64,000 bases of DNA from Vibrio europaeus (GCF_001695575.1 NZ_LUAX01000007.1:620001-684000), one strand, 5' to 3'. Numbered from the stretch's first letter, positions 33,188 to 42,220 are shown. The notes: a model not told the origin generated them from the sequence alone. Translations and numbers: made by a program.

Positions 33188-34417
33188 CTAAGGCGTTGCT
33201 TTGTTCACAACAAACTCGTGACCGTCCAAAATACCTTTACCCTTTTTAAGCTCATTTAAGCGCGCTGTAATGACGCCATCCGAACTGGTGAAGTCCACAC
33301 TATAGCTATCGACATATTCTTGAACGTACTTGCTTGAGAGAGATTTCAACTTGTCTATGTAGACCACCGCTTTGTCAAACTCCCCTTGAGAGATAACCTC
33401 AAGCTTTGGCGTCAACAACTGGGCAAACTTATAGGGGTGGGCGACAAATCCACTCCCCATGACCAGAGCCGCAATAATAGGCGTGGTGATCACTGCACTT
33501 TGGAACCATTCTGAGAACATCTTATGGTTTTGAACTAAGCTACCGTTGGCATTCCGATTAGACCACTCTTTCTTAGCACGCTTAAGTACCTTACCCACTA
33601 AGCAGCGTTGGATCATGTAATCCACCAGCTTAACGATACGTTCAAACAATCCAGTTAGAACGCTCACTAATGTACCTACACCAGCAAATGCATCACCCGC
33701 AGCCTCTAACCCTATCTTAGTGATACCAACCGCTGCGTTTTTAATTCCCCCTAATGCGCCTGTTGCAGAATGGCGAGCCAATGCATTAGCAATAATACTT
33801 GGGTGACCACCCAATAGTTCAACACCACGGCCTGCATACACTTGCGTGATGAGATCTTTAGATTTACATACCGCTTGTTTTACACCTGAGTAGATATCGG
33901 AAGCACTCTGAACGTAGCCCCATCCTGGAATAAAGCTTGAGAAGTTTCCTGCAAATTCGCCAGTCATCCACGTAGCGAACTCAGCAAACCACTCGACACC
34001 GTAAAGTAAATCACCATAGATGTTGCGCGCTTTGTTCATCAGCATACGGAAAAAGTCAGAAATCACCTGTTTAACTTTGGTGACCACCGCACTCGCGGTA
34101 TCGCCGACAACTTTAGCTGCACCAACAATCTTTTTACCGGCTTTAGTTTGTTGCAGCTTGTTAATCGCATTGGTTTTATCTAGAAGGCCAGACGCTGCCG
34201 ACTTGAGATCGCTTAGTGGTTCAGAGCCAATAACAAAGTTATCGAAGAAGTGAGCGTTAGAGAATGCAGAAACCTTAGAAATCTCGGTACTCGCTAACAT
34301 ATACATGGCACCCATTCGCGCATCCGCCATTTGGGCGACTTGAACATCTAACGCAGTATTTTTGGTTTTACCAAACATTTTGTCTTTGATCAGACGCTTT
34401 AGAATTTTTACCTGCAT
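33188..34417 (-). CDS. Hypothetical protein, 409 aa, with glycine-rich amphipathic helices
   Basis: I do not recognise this protein. It has no signal peptide. The N-terminal ~130 residues are helical and basic (KAGKKIVGAAKVVGDTASAVV). The centre contains hydrophobic Gly/Ala-rich stretches (FAGNFSSFIPGWGYVQSAS, TGALGGIKNAAVGITKIGLE, FAGVGTLVSVLTGLFERIV), and residues ~310-330 form a clear hydrophobic helix (ITTPIIAALVMGSGFVAH). Such a mix is seen in membrane-inserting effectors, but that is speculation. It is monocistronic, with GAGG 5 nt before the ATG and a strong terminator. Confidence 0.65.
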   Translation of the reverse strand: MQVKILKRLIKDKMFGKTKNTALDVQVAQMADARMGAMYMLASTEISKVSAFSNAHFFDNFVIGSEPLSDLKSAASGLLDKTNAINKLQQTKAGKKIVGAAKVVGDTASAVVTKVKQVISDFFRMLMNKARNIYGDLLYGVEWFAEFATWMTGEFAGNFSSFIPGWGYVQSASDIYSGVKQAVCKSKDLITQVYAGRGVELLGGHPSIIANALARHSATGALGGIKNAAVGITKIGLEAAGDAFAGVGTLVSVLTGLFERIVKLVDYMIQRCLVGKVLKRAKKEWSNRNANGSLVQNHKMFSEWFQSAVITTPIIAALVMGSGFVAHPYKFAQLLTPKLEVISQGEFDKAVVYIDKLKSLSSKYVQEYVDSYSVDFTSSDGVITARLNELKKGKGILDGHEFVVNKATP

Positions 34418-34795
34418 GCAAGCCTCGCAACAAAATCAAACACAACCAAATAGACATTGATTGCTAATATTAGTGTTATTTATACATTTGCAAGGATAAT
34501 ACATTTTTTTGCTAATAAGGTGGTCTGTTTAGACAAATGATGTGGAATGGGTTCCATTCGATATCACCAGATAGGTTCAGAAAAGCTTATTTTCGCAGCA
34601 TTTGAACTCATCATTGAAAGTAAAAATACAAACAAAATCACTTTTGAGTAAATCAATTCAAAAATGATTTAAAATTAAATCTATACAAGGTAATATTGGA
34701 CTAAAAGTGGGTAATGGCTAGTTTTAAGTCCCAATAATGATAGACAATGCCTACATTAAAAATATTTAGGTCGTTAGGTAGGAGAGGACGCAATA

Positions 34796-34891
34796 ATGAA
34801 CAAACAGAACACAATTATTCAGCTTCCGTTTCCGCTACTGGTGATAAGCTTATCGACTTGTGCCTATCATATCTTACAATGCATCTCATAG
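34796..34891 (+). CDS. Candidate 31-aa hydrophobic micro-protein
   Basis: The ATG is preceded by GGAGAGG (GAGG 8 nt away). The frame encodes a short hydrophobic peptide with core IIQLPFPLLVISLSTCAY. It has no relatives I know. It could be a small membrane peptide or chance; it lies in otherwise non-coding DNA between two minus-strand genes. Confidence 0.35.
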   Translation: MNKQNTIIQLPFPLLVISLSTCAYHILQCIS

Positions 34892-34915
34892 ATGTTAGAT
34901 GCACGAGCAACAAAA

Positions 34916-34937
34916 AAGGGTGCGAAACAGCACCCTT
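34916..34937 (-). terminator. Terminator of the MarR gene
   Basis: An 8-bp perfect stem AAGGGTGC / GCACCCTT with a 6-nt loop is followed on the minus strand by TTTTTTG. It lies 16 nt past the marR stop. Confidence 0.85.
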
Positions 34938-34953
34938 AGTCGAAGCCGTTTTA

Positions 34954-35412
34954 CTACACTTCGTAAAAATTAGGTTTATAACGAAGAATGACTTTTTCCA
35001 TCGCAGAGAAAACATGCTTGCGTTCTTCATCACCTAGATCTTGAGTCGCGAAATTCATTTCGTCACGAATCATCTGTGCTAGTTGGTCATGAACCTTCTT
35101 ACCTTTAAGCGTCAAAAATAGTCGCTTGGCATTTTTATGGCTTGGATCTTTCGCACTGGCAATCAGTTCATTCTTTTCTGCATGGCGAATAAGACTGGTC
35201 ATTGTCCCTTTGCTGCGATGCAAACGCTCAGCAATAACGCTTGGGCGAAGTCCATCTTCGTAATCCAGTTCCATCAATACTAGCATTTGTTCAAAATTCA
35301 CATCATCGCGAAGCTTCGAAATTTTGTTTTGAATGGAGTTCTGAACCATACGGGTAGCAATAAAGCTCATACCGACAGTGGTTTCAAATAGTTTCTTTGA
35401 TTCTTCAGACAT
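34954..35412 (-). CDS. MarR-family transcriptional regulator
   Basis: The 152-aa protein has a central winged helix-turn-helix: FEQMLVLMELDYEDGLRPSVIAERLHRSKGTMTSLIRHAEKNELI, then the wing DPSHKNAKRLFLTLKGKKV. Flanking helices form the dimer interface. The ATG at 35412 has GGA 9 nt upstream; an ATG three codons earlier is too close. The target is unknown: the nearest genes (a 409-aa orphan and a 63-aa membrane protein) are separated by terminators or long gaps. Confidence 0.87.
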   Translation of the reverse strand: MSEESKKLFETTVGMSFIATRMVQNSIQNKISKLRDDVNFEQMLVLMELDYEDGLRPSVIAERLHRSKGTMTSLIRHAEKNELIASAKDPSHKNAKRLFLTLKGKKVHDQLAQMIRDEMNFATQDLGDEERKHVFSAMEKVILRYKPNFYEV

Positions 35413-35669
35413 TGTGATCATTCCAATTTATGTTATCTGCCCTATTATCCATTTATTAGTTCGATACGAAAGCATTTCCAACACACTTTATCATTTAATT
35501 TGTGAATTTGTGCGACCAGATATGCATATGTGTTAATGATTGATTGGCTCGCCACTTATATAACTGACGCTTATCTATTCGTGATGACAAATTTTCATCG
35601 TTTGCGCCGACTTAAGGGCTCAGCTTCCACTATGTGAGTAGATAGCGAGACAAACTACCTTAAATACAC

Positions 35670-35699
35670 CCTATTTGATTTGACAACAAATCAAATAGG
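35670..35699. repeat. Perfect 13-bp inverted repeat upstream of the 63-aa gene
   Basis: CCTATTTGATTTG, loop ACAA, CAAATCAAATAGG. It is not followed by a T run in either direction, so it is not a typical terminator. It lies 45 nt before the start of the small membrane-protein gene and could be an operator or an mRNA hairpin. The rest of the 332-nt gap shows nothing else. Confidence 0.7.
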
Positions 35700-35744
35700 C
35701 TGCAAAATTCGCCCGATAAAAAACAGTGTACATTATGAGGAAGT

Positions 35745-35936
35745 ATGACTTTTGAACTCAAAGTGACTCTAAAAGACATCATTATCACAATCATCTGTAT
35801 TGTCTGGTCTACGTTATGGATCTCTTCCGAAATCGATAATCATCAAGAAATGCAGCAAAAGCAGTTTGATGAGTTAAAAGATGAGCTGCAAAACATCATC
35901 CAACATGAAGCGAAAAAGATAGCTGCATGTCAGTAA
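35745..35936 (+). CDS. Small membrane protein, 63 aa, with coiled-coil tail
   Basis: One transmembrane helix (IIITIICIVWSTLWI, residues ~11-27) is followed by a charged helical tail (QKQFDELKDELQNIIQHEAKK) likely to form a coiled coil. GAGGAAGT directly precedes the ATG. I do not recognise the family. A perfect 13-bp inverted repeat lies just upstream. Confidence 0.65.
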   Translation: MTFELKVTLKDIIITIICIVWSTLWISSEIDNHQEMQQKQFDELKDELQNIIQHEAKKIAACQ

Positions 35937-36010
35937 GTGACAACTTCACCACCACCTAATACAGCAGCACCCAGTAATCAATTCGATTCCTGGGTGTTCA
36001 AATACTCAAT

Positions 36011-36778
36011 TCAACGTTTTATTTGCTTGCCCTTCACAAGTAGATGACTCTCGATCAACGGCCAAACTTTGTTAGCCAGTTTGTCTAAACTCGGTATTAG
36101 CATATACACCATCCCCACAAACAGAATAGAGCCAACCAAATCAATCGGTCGATGCATGCCTAGCCACAATCGACTATAAGCGACCCCAATCGCCCACACA
36201 CTGACGACGGCTACTAATCCGTAATGTTTATTTTGCCAAAATAGACCACCGAAAAAAGCTAAACAAATCGCGGCGAAAATAGTGTGTCCAGATGGGAAAG
36301 AGTAATCTTTTTCACCCTGCCAATGGCGAGTACGCCAAGTCGTCACCTGTTGTGAGATTTGGTGGATCACCTCTGCTTTTTGTACGGTATCTAACTTGTA
36401 AAAATGCGCAGGCTGGGGGATCAACAGCTGATGCGAAAGCAGCTCGGTATAAGGACGTGGGCTTTCGGTCATGTGCTTAAGTCCCGTTTTAGCCGCAAAG
36501 CCAATCACTAAAATAATACCAAGTTGAACCAGTTTGCTAAGCAACTGTGAGTTGGTACCTACTATCTTCCAAGAGGCCAATACCAGAAGCGAGAGTGTGA
36601 TCAGAAAGCCCTTCGAGCCCGCCGAATCGGTCAACAAGGTGTAACCCATCCCAGTCAGATCAGACACTTCACTCAACAAATCAATGTGGCTGACAAATAG
36701 CGACATTGGTGCAACAACGAGTAAGAAGGCAACAAGCAACAACAAGCCTTCACGTTTGTTTTGAATGAAGTTTTTCAC
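36011..36778 (-). CDS. PAP2-family membrane phosphatase
   Basis: The 255-aa protein has about six helices. All three PAP2 motifs are present: KTGLKHMTESPRP (K-x6-RP) near residue 102, FPSGH near 162 and SRLWLGMHRPIDLVG (SR-x5-H-x3-D) near 205. The family (PgpB-like) dephosphorylates undecaprenyl-pyrophosphate, phosphatidylglycerophosphate or lipid A; the choice is open. Active sites face the periplasm. It appears monocistronic. Confidence 0.87.
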   Translation of the reverse strand: MKNFIQNKREGLLLLVAFLLVVAPMSLFVSHIDLLSEVSDLTGMGYTLLTDSAGSKGFLITLSLLVLASWKIVGTNSQLLSKLVQLGIILVIGFAAKTGLKHMTESPRPYTELLSHQLLIPQPAHFYKLDTVQKAEVIHQISQQVTTWRTRHWQGEKDYSFPSGHTIFAAICLAFFGGLFWQNKHYGLVAVVSVWAIGVAYSRLWLGMHRPIDLVGSILFVGMVYMLIPSLDKLANKVWPLIESHLLVKGKQIKR

Positions 36779-36886
36779 AATAGAAGTTCACAGCGACTAA
36801 AAACGAATCTGAATTTTAGTCGAGAAAGCGTGGAAAATTTATCAACATAATGTCAATTTAATGAAATTTCGTGTTGATTGACGACG

Positions 36887-37849
36887 TTACCCTCTATTTG
36901 TGTCCTTTACTCTCAACATACGTTGGTCAGCAATGTTCAATAGAGACTCCAAGGTAGTGTCGTTGAGCACTTTAGACGACGCTATACCAACACTGAAACC
37001 TAACTGATATAAATGACTAGGGTCTTGATTAAACGTATCAATCGCCTGTGCAAAGCGATCAATGGCGATATGCGCAACCATTTCGGTGGTGCCCGACATC
37101 AAGACAACAAACTCATCCCCCCCCATACGCGCGTAAACATCCGACTCTCTAAAGGAAGTCTGCAGTAATCGGGTAAACTGCTTAAGCGCTTCGTCGCCCA
37201 CTTGATGCCCAAATTGGTCATTGAGTTGTTTGAAATTGTCTAGGTCGAAATAGGCTAAAGAGACGGGGAAGCCACCAAAACGGCAATAGTCGAGTAATTT
37301 TTCTCCGAGTGAAGAGAACCCACGTCGGTTAGATATTTGGGTCAACGGATCTGTTGTAGCGGTCACTCTGGTCGCTAACTCTTGCTCAACAATTTTAGCT
37401 AAATCGACAAGGTCATTGACTTGCTCTTGATTGAACTGTCGAGGCTTAGTGTCAATCACACACAAGGTGCCCAGCATAGAGTTATCATGGTGGACAAGTG
37501 GAACGCCAGCGTAAAATCGCACGCCCGGCTCACCGACAACGAGTGGGTTATCTGCAAACCGCTCATCTTTAGTCGCATCAGAGATGATAAAAGGATCAGT
37601 TCCAAGAATAGCGTGACCACAAAAAGAGACGTCGCGCGGGGTTTCTTGCGCATCAATCCCATAGCAAGACTTAAACCACTGTCGATCGCTATCAACAAGG
37701 CTCACGACTGCAATAGGCACATCGAACAATCTTCTAGCCAATCTAGTCACACGATCAAAACGTTCTTCAGAATCGGTGTCCAGAATATCAAGCTGCTCAA
37801 GAGCATTAAGACGCTGAGCTTCATTATCAGGCTTGTCAGGTACTTGCAT
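36887..37849 (-). CDS. GAF-domain diguanylate cyclase
   Basis: The 320-aa soluble protein has an N-terminal GAF domain (residues ~20-150; VTRLARRLFDVPIAVVSLVD, FCGHAILG, FYAGVPL). The C-terminal GGDEF domain has an intact active site RMGGDEFVVL near residue 240. It should make cyclic di-GMP from two GTP in response to a ligand or redox cue bound by GAF. I see no RxxD inhibitory site directly before GGDEF. It is monocistronic. Confidence 0.9.
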   Translation of the reverse strand: MQVPDKPDNEAQRLNALEQLDILDTDSEERFDRVTRLARRLFDVPIAVVSLVDSDRQWFKSCYGIDAQETPRDVSFCGHAILGTDPFIISDATKDERFADNPLVVGEPGVRFYAGVPLVHHDNSMLGTLCVIDTKPRQFNQEQVNDLVDLAKIVEQELATRVTATTDPLTQISNRRGFSSLGEKLLDYCRFGGFPVSLAYFDLDNFKQLNDQFGHQVGDEALKQFTRLLQTSFRESDVYARMGGDEFVVLMSGTTEMVAHIAIDRFAQAIDTFNQDPSHLYQLGFSVGIASSKVLNDTTLESLLNIADQRMLRVKDTNRG

Positions 37850-37974
37850 TGGTCATCAATAATTCCTTAAATCATACTAAAAATCTTAGCAGTCGAGAAT
37901 TAAGATGGCTAAAAGTTGACCAATAATTTTCAATTTATGTAGTTTGAGGTAACAATTTTATCAGCAAAAACCAC

Positions 37975-38007
37975 AAGGGCTTGAATACCTTATGCACTCA
38001 AGCCCTT
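37975..38007 (-). terminator. Terminator of the thiamin salvage operon
   Basis: A 10-bp stem AAGGGCTTGA / TCAAGCCCTT with a 13-nt loop. On the minus strand it is followed by GTGGTTTTTG. It lies 20 nt past the tenA stop. Confidence 0.75.
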
Positions 38008-38026
38008 ACTTTTTATCGTGGTTGGA

Positions 38027-38692
38027 TTAGATGTTGACGCCTAGCCCTTGCTGCCAGAATGCCACTTCCATGCGCGTTGCCGTTTTAAATACCTGAATCA
38101 GGTTTTGACCGCGCTGGCTGTTGATATCAATCTCTTCTAGCAATTGGTTGAAATGCTCTGCGCCTTGTTCAACGCCAGATTGAAACTCTTCACCGCCATA
38201 TAGCTCTATCCAACTGCGGTATGGATTGCCTTCTAGTTTAGTGGTATCACTTTCACTCAAGGCCTTACCGATCACCGCGTAGCCAATCGAACAAGGAGCA
38301 AGCGCAGCATACAGCTCGACCAGATCGCCCGTCATTCCTGCATCAAGCACGTAGCGAGTGTATGCCACTGTGCCAAAATCTTCTGGCTCATTCTCTAAGT
38401 CAGATTCAGTTAGCCCCCACTGACCACAATATGTCACATGGTGGCCAATTTCGGAATCCAGCAAGGCATGGACGCTTGGTAAAGCACGGCGCATATCTTC
38501 CAAGGTACGCGCTTTATAAACGGCCAAGGCATAGGCTCGCGCATATTGCTTTAAGAACAAGAAATCCTGCTTTAGATAATGTAAAAAACAAGGCTGAGGC
38601 AAAGTGCCCAGTGCAAGTTGCTGAACAAACGCGTGCTCTGTGTACGCTTGCCAATCAGACTCACAAGCTGCAATCAGGTCTTGATACTTCAT
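38027..38692 (-). CDS. tenA: TenA, aminopyrimidine aminohydrolase (thiaminase II)
   Basis: The 221-aa protein is of the TenA/HemeO-like helical fold, with FLHYLKQDFLFLKQYARAYALAVYKA near residue 35 and the catalytic Cys in APCSIGYAVIG near 137. TenA hydrolyses amino-HMP from degraded thiamin to HMP, the substrate of ThiD. It is last in the riboswitch-controlled operon; its ATG overlaps the stop of the binding-protein gene (TAATG). Confidence 0.92.
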   Translation of the reverse strand: MKYQDLIAACESDWQAYTEHAFVQQLALGTLPQPCFLHYLKQDFLFLKQYARAYALAVYKARTLEDMRRALPSVHALLDSEIGHHVTYCGQWGLTESDLENEPEDFGTVAYTRYVLDAGMTGDLVELYAALAPCSIGYAVIGKALSESDTTKLEGNPYRSWIELYGGEEFQSGVEQGAEHFNQLLEEIDINSQRGQNLIQVFKTATRMEVAFWQQGLGVNI

Positions 38693-39642
38693 TAGTTAAA
38701 CTCCGGTACGTAATCCGCCGCTTTTGGCAAATTCTCAATCAGTTTTTGTGAATACATAAACTGTGCGTAATCGTCATAACGTTTTAGATCCACCGCTGAC
38801 GGTCGCAAGGCAAAACGGGTCAAAGTATCATTCCATGCACGTTGATTAAGTTCATTGTTCAGCGTATCTGGTGCGTACGCGACGAACTCTTTCCATGAAG
38901 CTTGCGGGTGATTAACGATATAAGTCGTTGCTTGCTCTAACGCTTTGTTGAATGACTTGATGGCTTCAGCGTCATGGGTTTTCGCATTAGCGACAAATAC
39001 TAACTCATCGTAAGCTGGTACGCCGTGCTCCTCTGGGTAGAAGGCTTTCGCTTTGTAACCCTCTAGTTCAAGTTGGTTGGTTTCAAAGTTACGTAAACCG
39101 CCCCAAATCGCATCAACCTTGCCCGATGCTAATGATGAAGAGAGCGCCCAACCAACATTGATGATGTTCACGTCTGAGAACTTCACGCCCTCTTGGCCTA
39201 GCATAGTACCGATGGTTGCTTCTTCGTTGCCCGCAATCGCGATACCAATGTTTTTTCCTTTTAGGTCAGCGAGATTGTCGTTCTTGCCGTTATCTAGCAC
39301 CATCAAGGTATTAAGCGGCGTTGCAATCAGTGTCGCAGAACGAATCAATGGCAAACCAGCTGCTACATCAATGGTTAAGCTTGGCTGATATGAAATCGCT
39401 AAATCGACTTTGCCCGCAGCAACAAGTTTTGGCGGCGTGCTTGGATCGGCAGGTTCTTGGATCTCCACTTCTATGCCTTGCTGTTTAAAGTAACCACGTT
39501 CTTTAGCAATTACGATTGGACCATGATTAGGGTTAACAAACCAATCGAGCATTAGAGTGAGCTTCTTCTCTTCTGCAATAGCATTCGCTGACAATAATGA
39601 GGTGAGTAGTGCCACTGCACTGATTTTTTTAGTTATTTTCAC
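38692..39642 (-). CDS. ThiY-like ABC substrate-binding protein for thiamin pyrimidine precursor
   Basis: The 316-aa protein has a signal peptide (ISAVALLTSLLSANAIA), then an NMT1/THI5-like periplasmic binding fold: LTLMLDWFVNPNHGPIVIAKERGYF and GIEVEIQEPADPSTPPKLVAAGKVDLAISY. This family binds formyl-aminopyrimidine (FAMP) or HMP. I chose the GTG at 39642 because AAGGA is 6 nt upstream and the signal peptide starts there. Confidence 0.88.
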   Translation of the reverse strand: MKITKKISAVALLTSLLSANAIAEEKKLTLMLDWFVNPNHGPIVIAKERGYFKQQGIEVEIQEPADPSTPPKLVAAGKVDLAISYQPSLTIDVAAGLPLIRSATLIATPLNTLMVLDNGKNDNLADLKGKNIGIAIAGNEEATIGTMLGQEGVKFSDVNIINVGWALSSSLASGKVDAIWGGLRNFETNQLELEGYKAKAFYPEEHGVPAYDELVFVANAKTHDAEAIKSFNKALEQATTYIVNHPQASWKEFVAYAPDTLNNELNQRAWNDTLTRFALRPSAVDLKRYDDYAQFMYSQKLIENLPKAADYVPEFN

Positions 39643-39656
39643 GGGGTGTCCTTTCT

Positions 39657-40457
39657 TTATTGATTTTCCCAAGGAATAAATTTTTTAAGTAGTTTGTCTG
39701 TAATGAAATAGAGAGAAACGGAAAGCAGAGCGAGGATGAACAATGCGGCGAACATTTCATCGATGATCATGCGTGCATTCGCTTGAAGCATTAGGTAACC
39801 AAGACCTGCACTTGAACCGACCCACTCTCCGACCACAGCACCTATCGGCGCGATCACAACGGCAACTCGTATACCTGAGGCCAGAGTCGGCAGCGCTGCA
39901 GGCAATTGTATGTGTCTTAATAGCTGCCATTTGCTCGCTCCCATCGTATTGGCCAGATCAAGATACCCAGTCGGAGTATTGCGCAGACCGTCATAGCAAC
40001 AAGTGGTCACAGGAAAGAAGATGATGATTGCTGCCATCACCACCTTGGATGCGATACCGTACCCAAGCCAAAGCATCAGTACAGGCGCGATGGCAAATAC
40101 AGGAATTGCTTGGCTTGCAATAAGAATCGGTAACAGCCAACGTTTTAGTGGTTTAAACAGCAGCATTTGCAGTGCAAAGATAAGCCCCATAGAGAGACCA
40201 AGCAGTAAACCCAGTATGATTTCTTGCCCAGTAACGAACGTATGTTTCATCAACACATCAAAACGTGAAACCAAACGCTCGAAGACGTCTAGCGGAGCGG
40301 GCAAAATGAAGCTTGGCATATCAAACAAAACCACAACGCTTTGCCATAAGCCCAAAATAACCAACAGGCTGATCGTCATACGCACCATTGGATGCGTCAC
40401 CTGAGTTTTGATTCTCTTGTTGGGTAGCGTAAGTTCTAGGTTGGTCACCTTACTCAT
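39657..40457 (-). CDS. ThiX-like ABC transporter permease
   Basis: The 266-aa membrane protein has six helices. The BPD_transp_1 domain includes the EAA-type loop TPTGYLDLANTMGASKWQLLRHIQLPAALPTLASGIRVA. It pairs with the adjacent ATPase and binding protein to import a thiamin pyrimidine precursor. The ATG at 40457 has GGAG 7 nt upstream and overlaps the ATPase gene by 8 nt. Confidence 0.88.
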   Translation of the reverse strand: MSKVTNLELTLPNKRIKTQVTHPMVRMTISLLVILGLWQSVVVLFDMPSFILPAPLDVFERLVSRFDVLMKHTFVTGQEIILGLLLGLSMGLIFALQMLLFKPLKRWLLPILIASQAIPVFAIAPVLMLWLGYGIASKVVMAAIIIFFPVTTCCYDGLRNTPTGYLDLANTMGASKWQLLRHIQLPAALPTLASGIRVAVVIAPIGAVVGEWVGSSAGLGYLMLQANARMIIDEMFAALFILALLSVSLYFITDKLLKKFIPWENQ

Positions 40458-41196
40458 AGTCTTGCTCCAACTGTTCAAGAATACTGCGCTGCAACGCCGC
40501 GCACTCACCATCTATCTCGCGCGGAGGCAGTGAGGCAGGAACATCCAACGGGTGCGCATGGGCAGGTACACCCTGAAGTAAATAGAGCGCATCCGATAAA
40601 CGCACCGCTTCTTGGGGATCGTGGGTAATCAGCACAACGGTCTTGCCCTTGAGTAACTTGGCAGACAAGGTTTGCAACTTATGGCGCGTGACGGCATCTA
40701 GCGCTGAAAAAGGCTCATCCATCAGCACAACGGGCTTGTCTTGCATCAGAGTACGCGCAAGGGCAACGCGCTGGCGCATTCCCCCAGATAACTGGGCAGG
40801 CATTGTATTGAGATGGGCGGCTAACCCTACTTGCTCAAGCAGTTCAATTGCCTTGTCATGCTCGACATTCTGCGCACCAAATTGACGGCTTAACATGACG
40901 TTATCGATAACATTTAACCAAGGCAGTAACAGATCTTGTTGAGCCATGTAGGCAATGTTCTCTTGTAGGCCTTGCCCTTGAGTTAATTCGAGCGTCCCTT
41001 GCCACTCCACTTTGTTATCAAGCAAACCTGCTAAATAGCGCAACAACGTAGTTTTACCGCACCCGCTTCGACCCAGCAGACTGGTCCACTTCCCAGCAGG
41101 GATGTGCATATCTAGGCCAGTGAGTGTCGGGGTTTCGCTATCAAGATAACGAAGCTGAGATGCCTTAAGCTCTATCCCGATCGCTTCAGCGCACAT
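40450..41196 (-). CDS. ThiZ-like ABC transporter ATPase
   Basis: The 248-aa protein has Walker A GRSGCGKTTLLRYLAG near residue 40, the signature LSGGMRQRVALARTL, Walker B VVLMDEPFSALD and the His-loop ITHDPQEA. It is of the nitrate/taurine/SsuB-type subfamily. The start at 41196 overlaps the end of thiD by 11 nt; longer frames exist but lie inside thiD. Confidence 0.9.
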   Translation of the reverse strand: MCAEAIGIELKASQLRYLDSETPTLTGLDMHIPAGKWTSLLGRSGCGKTTLLRYLAGLLDNKVEWQGTLELTQGQGLQENIAYMAQQDLLLPWLNVIDNVMLSRQFGAQNVEHDKAIELLEQVGLAAHLNTMPAQLSGGMRQRVALARTLMQDKPVVLMDEPFSALDAVTRHKLQTLSAKLLKGKTVVLITHDPQEAVRLSDALYLLQGVPAHAHPLDVPASLPPREIDGECAALQRSILEQLEQDYE

Positions 41197-42016
41197 TCGT
41201 GTGCCCACAGAAAAAGTGGTGCACTGGGCCATGACCTTGACCCACATCTAGCTTATCGGCGTGGGCAATGGCTTGAGAGATATATTGCTTGCCAAGATAC
41301 ACAGCTTTATGAAGGCGGTTGCCTTGAGCAAGATAAGAAGCAATCGCAGAAGAAAGGGTGCAACCTGTTCCGTGAGTATTTTTAGTCGCGACACGTTTAG
41401 CGCTCAATAACTCACTGCTCTCTTGCTCAATAAGGAGATCATTACTGTTTTGGTCTTTCTCCAAGTGCCCGCCTTTTAGCAGCACCGCTTTCGCCCCAAG
41501 TGCGCGTAATGACTCGATCATCGCCCCCATTTGATCTTCATCTTGAGGGACTTCTCCCCCGATCAAAGCAGCGCCTTCAGGCAGGTTCGGGGTAATTAAA
41601 TCAGCGAGCGGAAGCAGCTCTTGTTTGAGCGTAGAGATTGCCGATTGTTCTAGTAACAGATCACCGCTTGTTGCAACCATGACAGGATCAACCACAAGAT
41701 GCTTAGGTTGGTATTGACGTATTTTAGCCGCTACAACTTTGATGATTTCCGCATCCGCCAACATACCGACTTTAACAGCAACCACATTCAGGTCGGTGAA
41801 GACCGCATCGAGCTGGCTTTCAATATGCGCTAGTGGAATCGGGTGAATCGCACTGACACCCTGTGTATTTTGCGAAGTAATTGCAGTGATGACTGAGCAT
41901 GCATAACTGCCTGTCGCTGAGATGGCTTTAATATCTGCTTGGATGCCTGCACCACCACCGCTGTCAGATCCAGCAATGGTTAATACAATAGGTGTTGTGT
42001 CTTGTGAATGTGGCAT
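41186..42016 (-). CDS. thiD: ThiD, hydroxymethylpyrimidine/phosphomethylpyrimidine kinase
   Basis: The 276-aa ribokinase-like kinase has an N-terminal LTIAGSDSGGGAGIQADIKAI signature and a C-terminal anion-hole motif NTHGTGCTLSSAIASYLA. It phosphorylates HMP twice to HMP-PP for thiamin synthesis. GGAG lies 5 nt before the ATG at 42016. It is first in the operon downstream of a TPP riboswitch, so it should be shut off when thiamin pyrophosphate is plentiful. Confidence 0.94.
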   Translation of the reverse strand: MPHSQDTTPIVLTIAGSDSGGGAGIQADIKAISATGSYACSVITAITSQNTQGVSAIHPIPLAHIESQLDAVFTDLNVVAVKVGMLADAEIIKVVAAKIRQYQPKHLVVDPVMVATSGDLLLEQSAISTLKQELLPLADLITPNLPEGAALIGGEVPQDEDQMGAMIESLRALGAKAVLLKGGHLEKDQNSNDLLIEQESSELLSAKRVATKNTHGTGCTLSSAIASYLAQGNRLHKAVYLGKQYISQAIAHADKLDVGQGHGPVHHFFCGHTNVR

Positions 42017-42131
42017 AGATGCTCCTACTACAAGACGTATAGGAACTCTCGACCACGAAAAGACGCTCAAAAAAAGAGACTGACTCTTGAATGCGAGTAC
42101 ACTAAACCTGAGATATGGAATTAGTGCGCAT

Positions 42132-42220
42132 AGTTCCCTACGTCAGTGCTAACTGAATCAGGTTCTACGGGTCTCGCTTCGCGATCTCAGCCCTTTCCCT
42201 ATAGGGTAGGCTCCCCGACT
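42132..42220 (-). ncRNA. TPP riboswitch (THI element)
   Basis: On the minus strand the conserved order is GTCGGGGAGCC, GGGCTGAGA, GACCC, GAACCTGA and then CGTAGGGAAC, the THI-box core. It lies 116 nt before thiD. It controls the thiD-transporter-tenA operon by binding thiamin pyrophosphate; in gammaproteobacteria this usually blocks translation or ends transcription. Confidence 0.93.

Larger units (their letters stand above)
34418..34953. other. Long intergenic region with one candidate micro-gene
   Basis: These 536 nt are AT-rich. They hold the promoter side of the 409-aa gene, a candidate 31-aa reading frame (34796-34891) and the MarR gene's terminator. Otherwise I see no gene or repeat. 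Confidence 0.5.

Noticed and set aside
34747..35037. 96-codon plus-strand frame
   Set aside because: It runs into the marR gene on the opposite strand and lacks a ribosome site; the better supported start in this region is the shorter frame at 34796.
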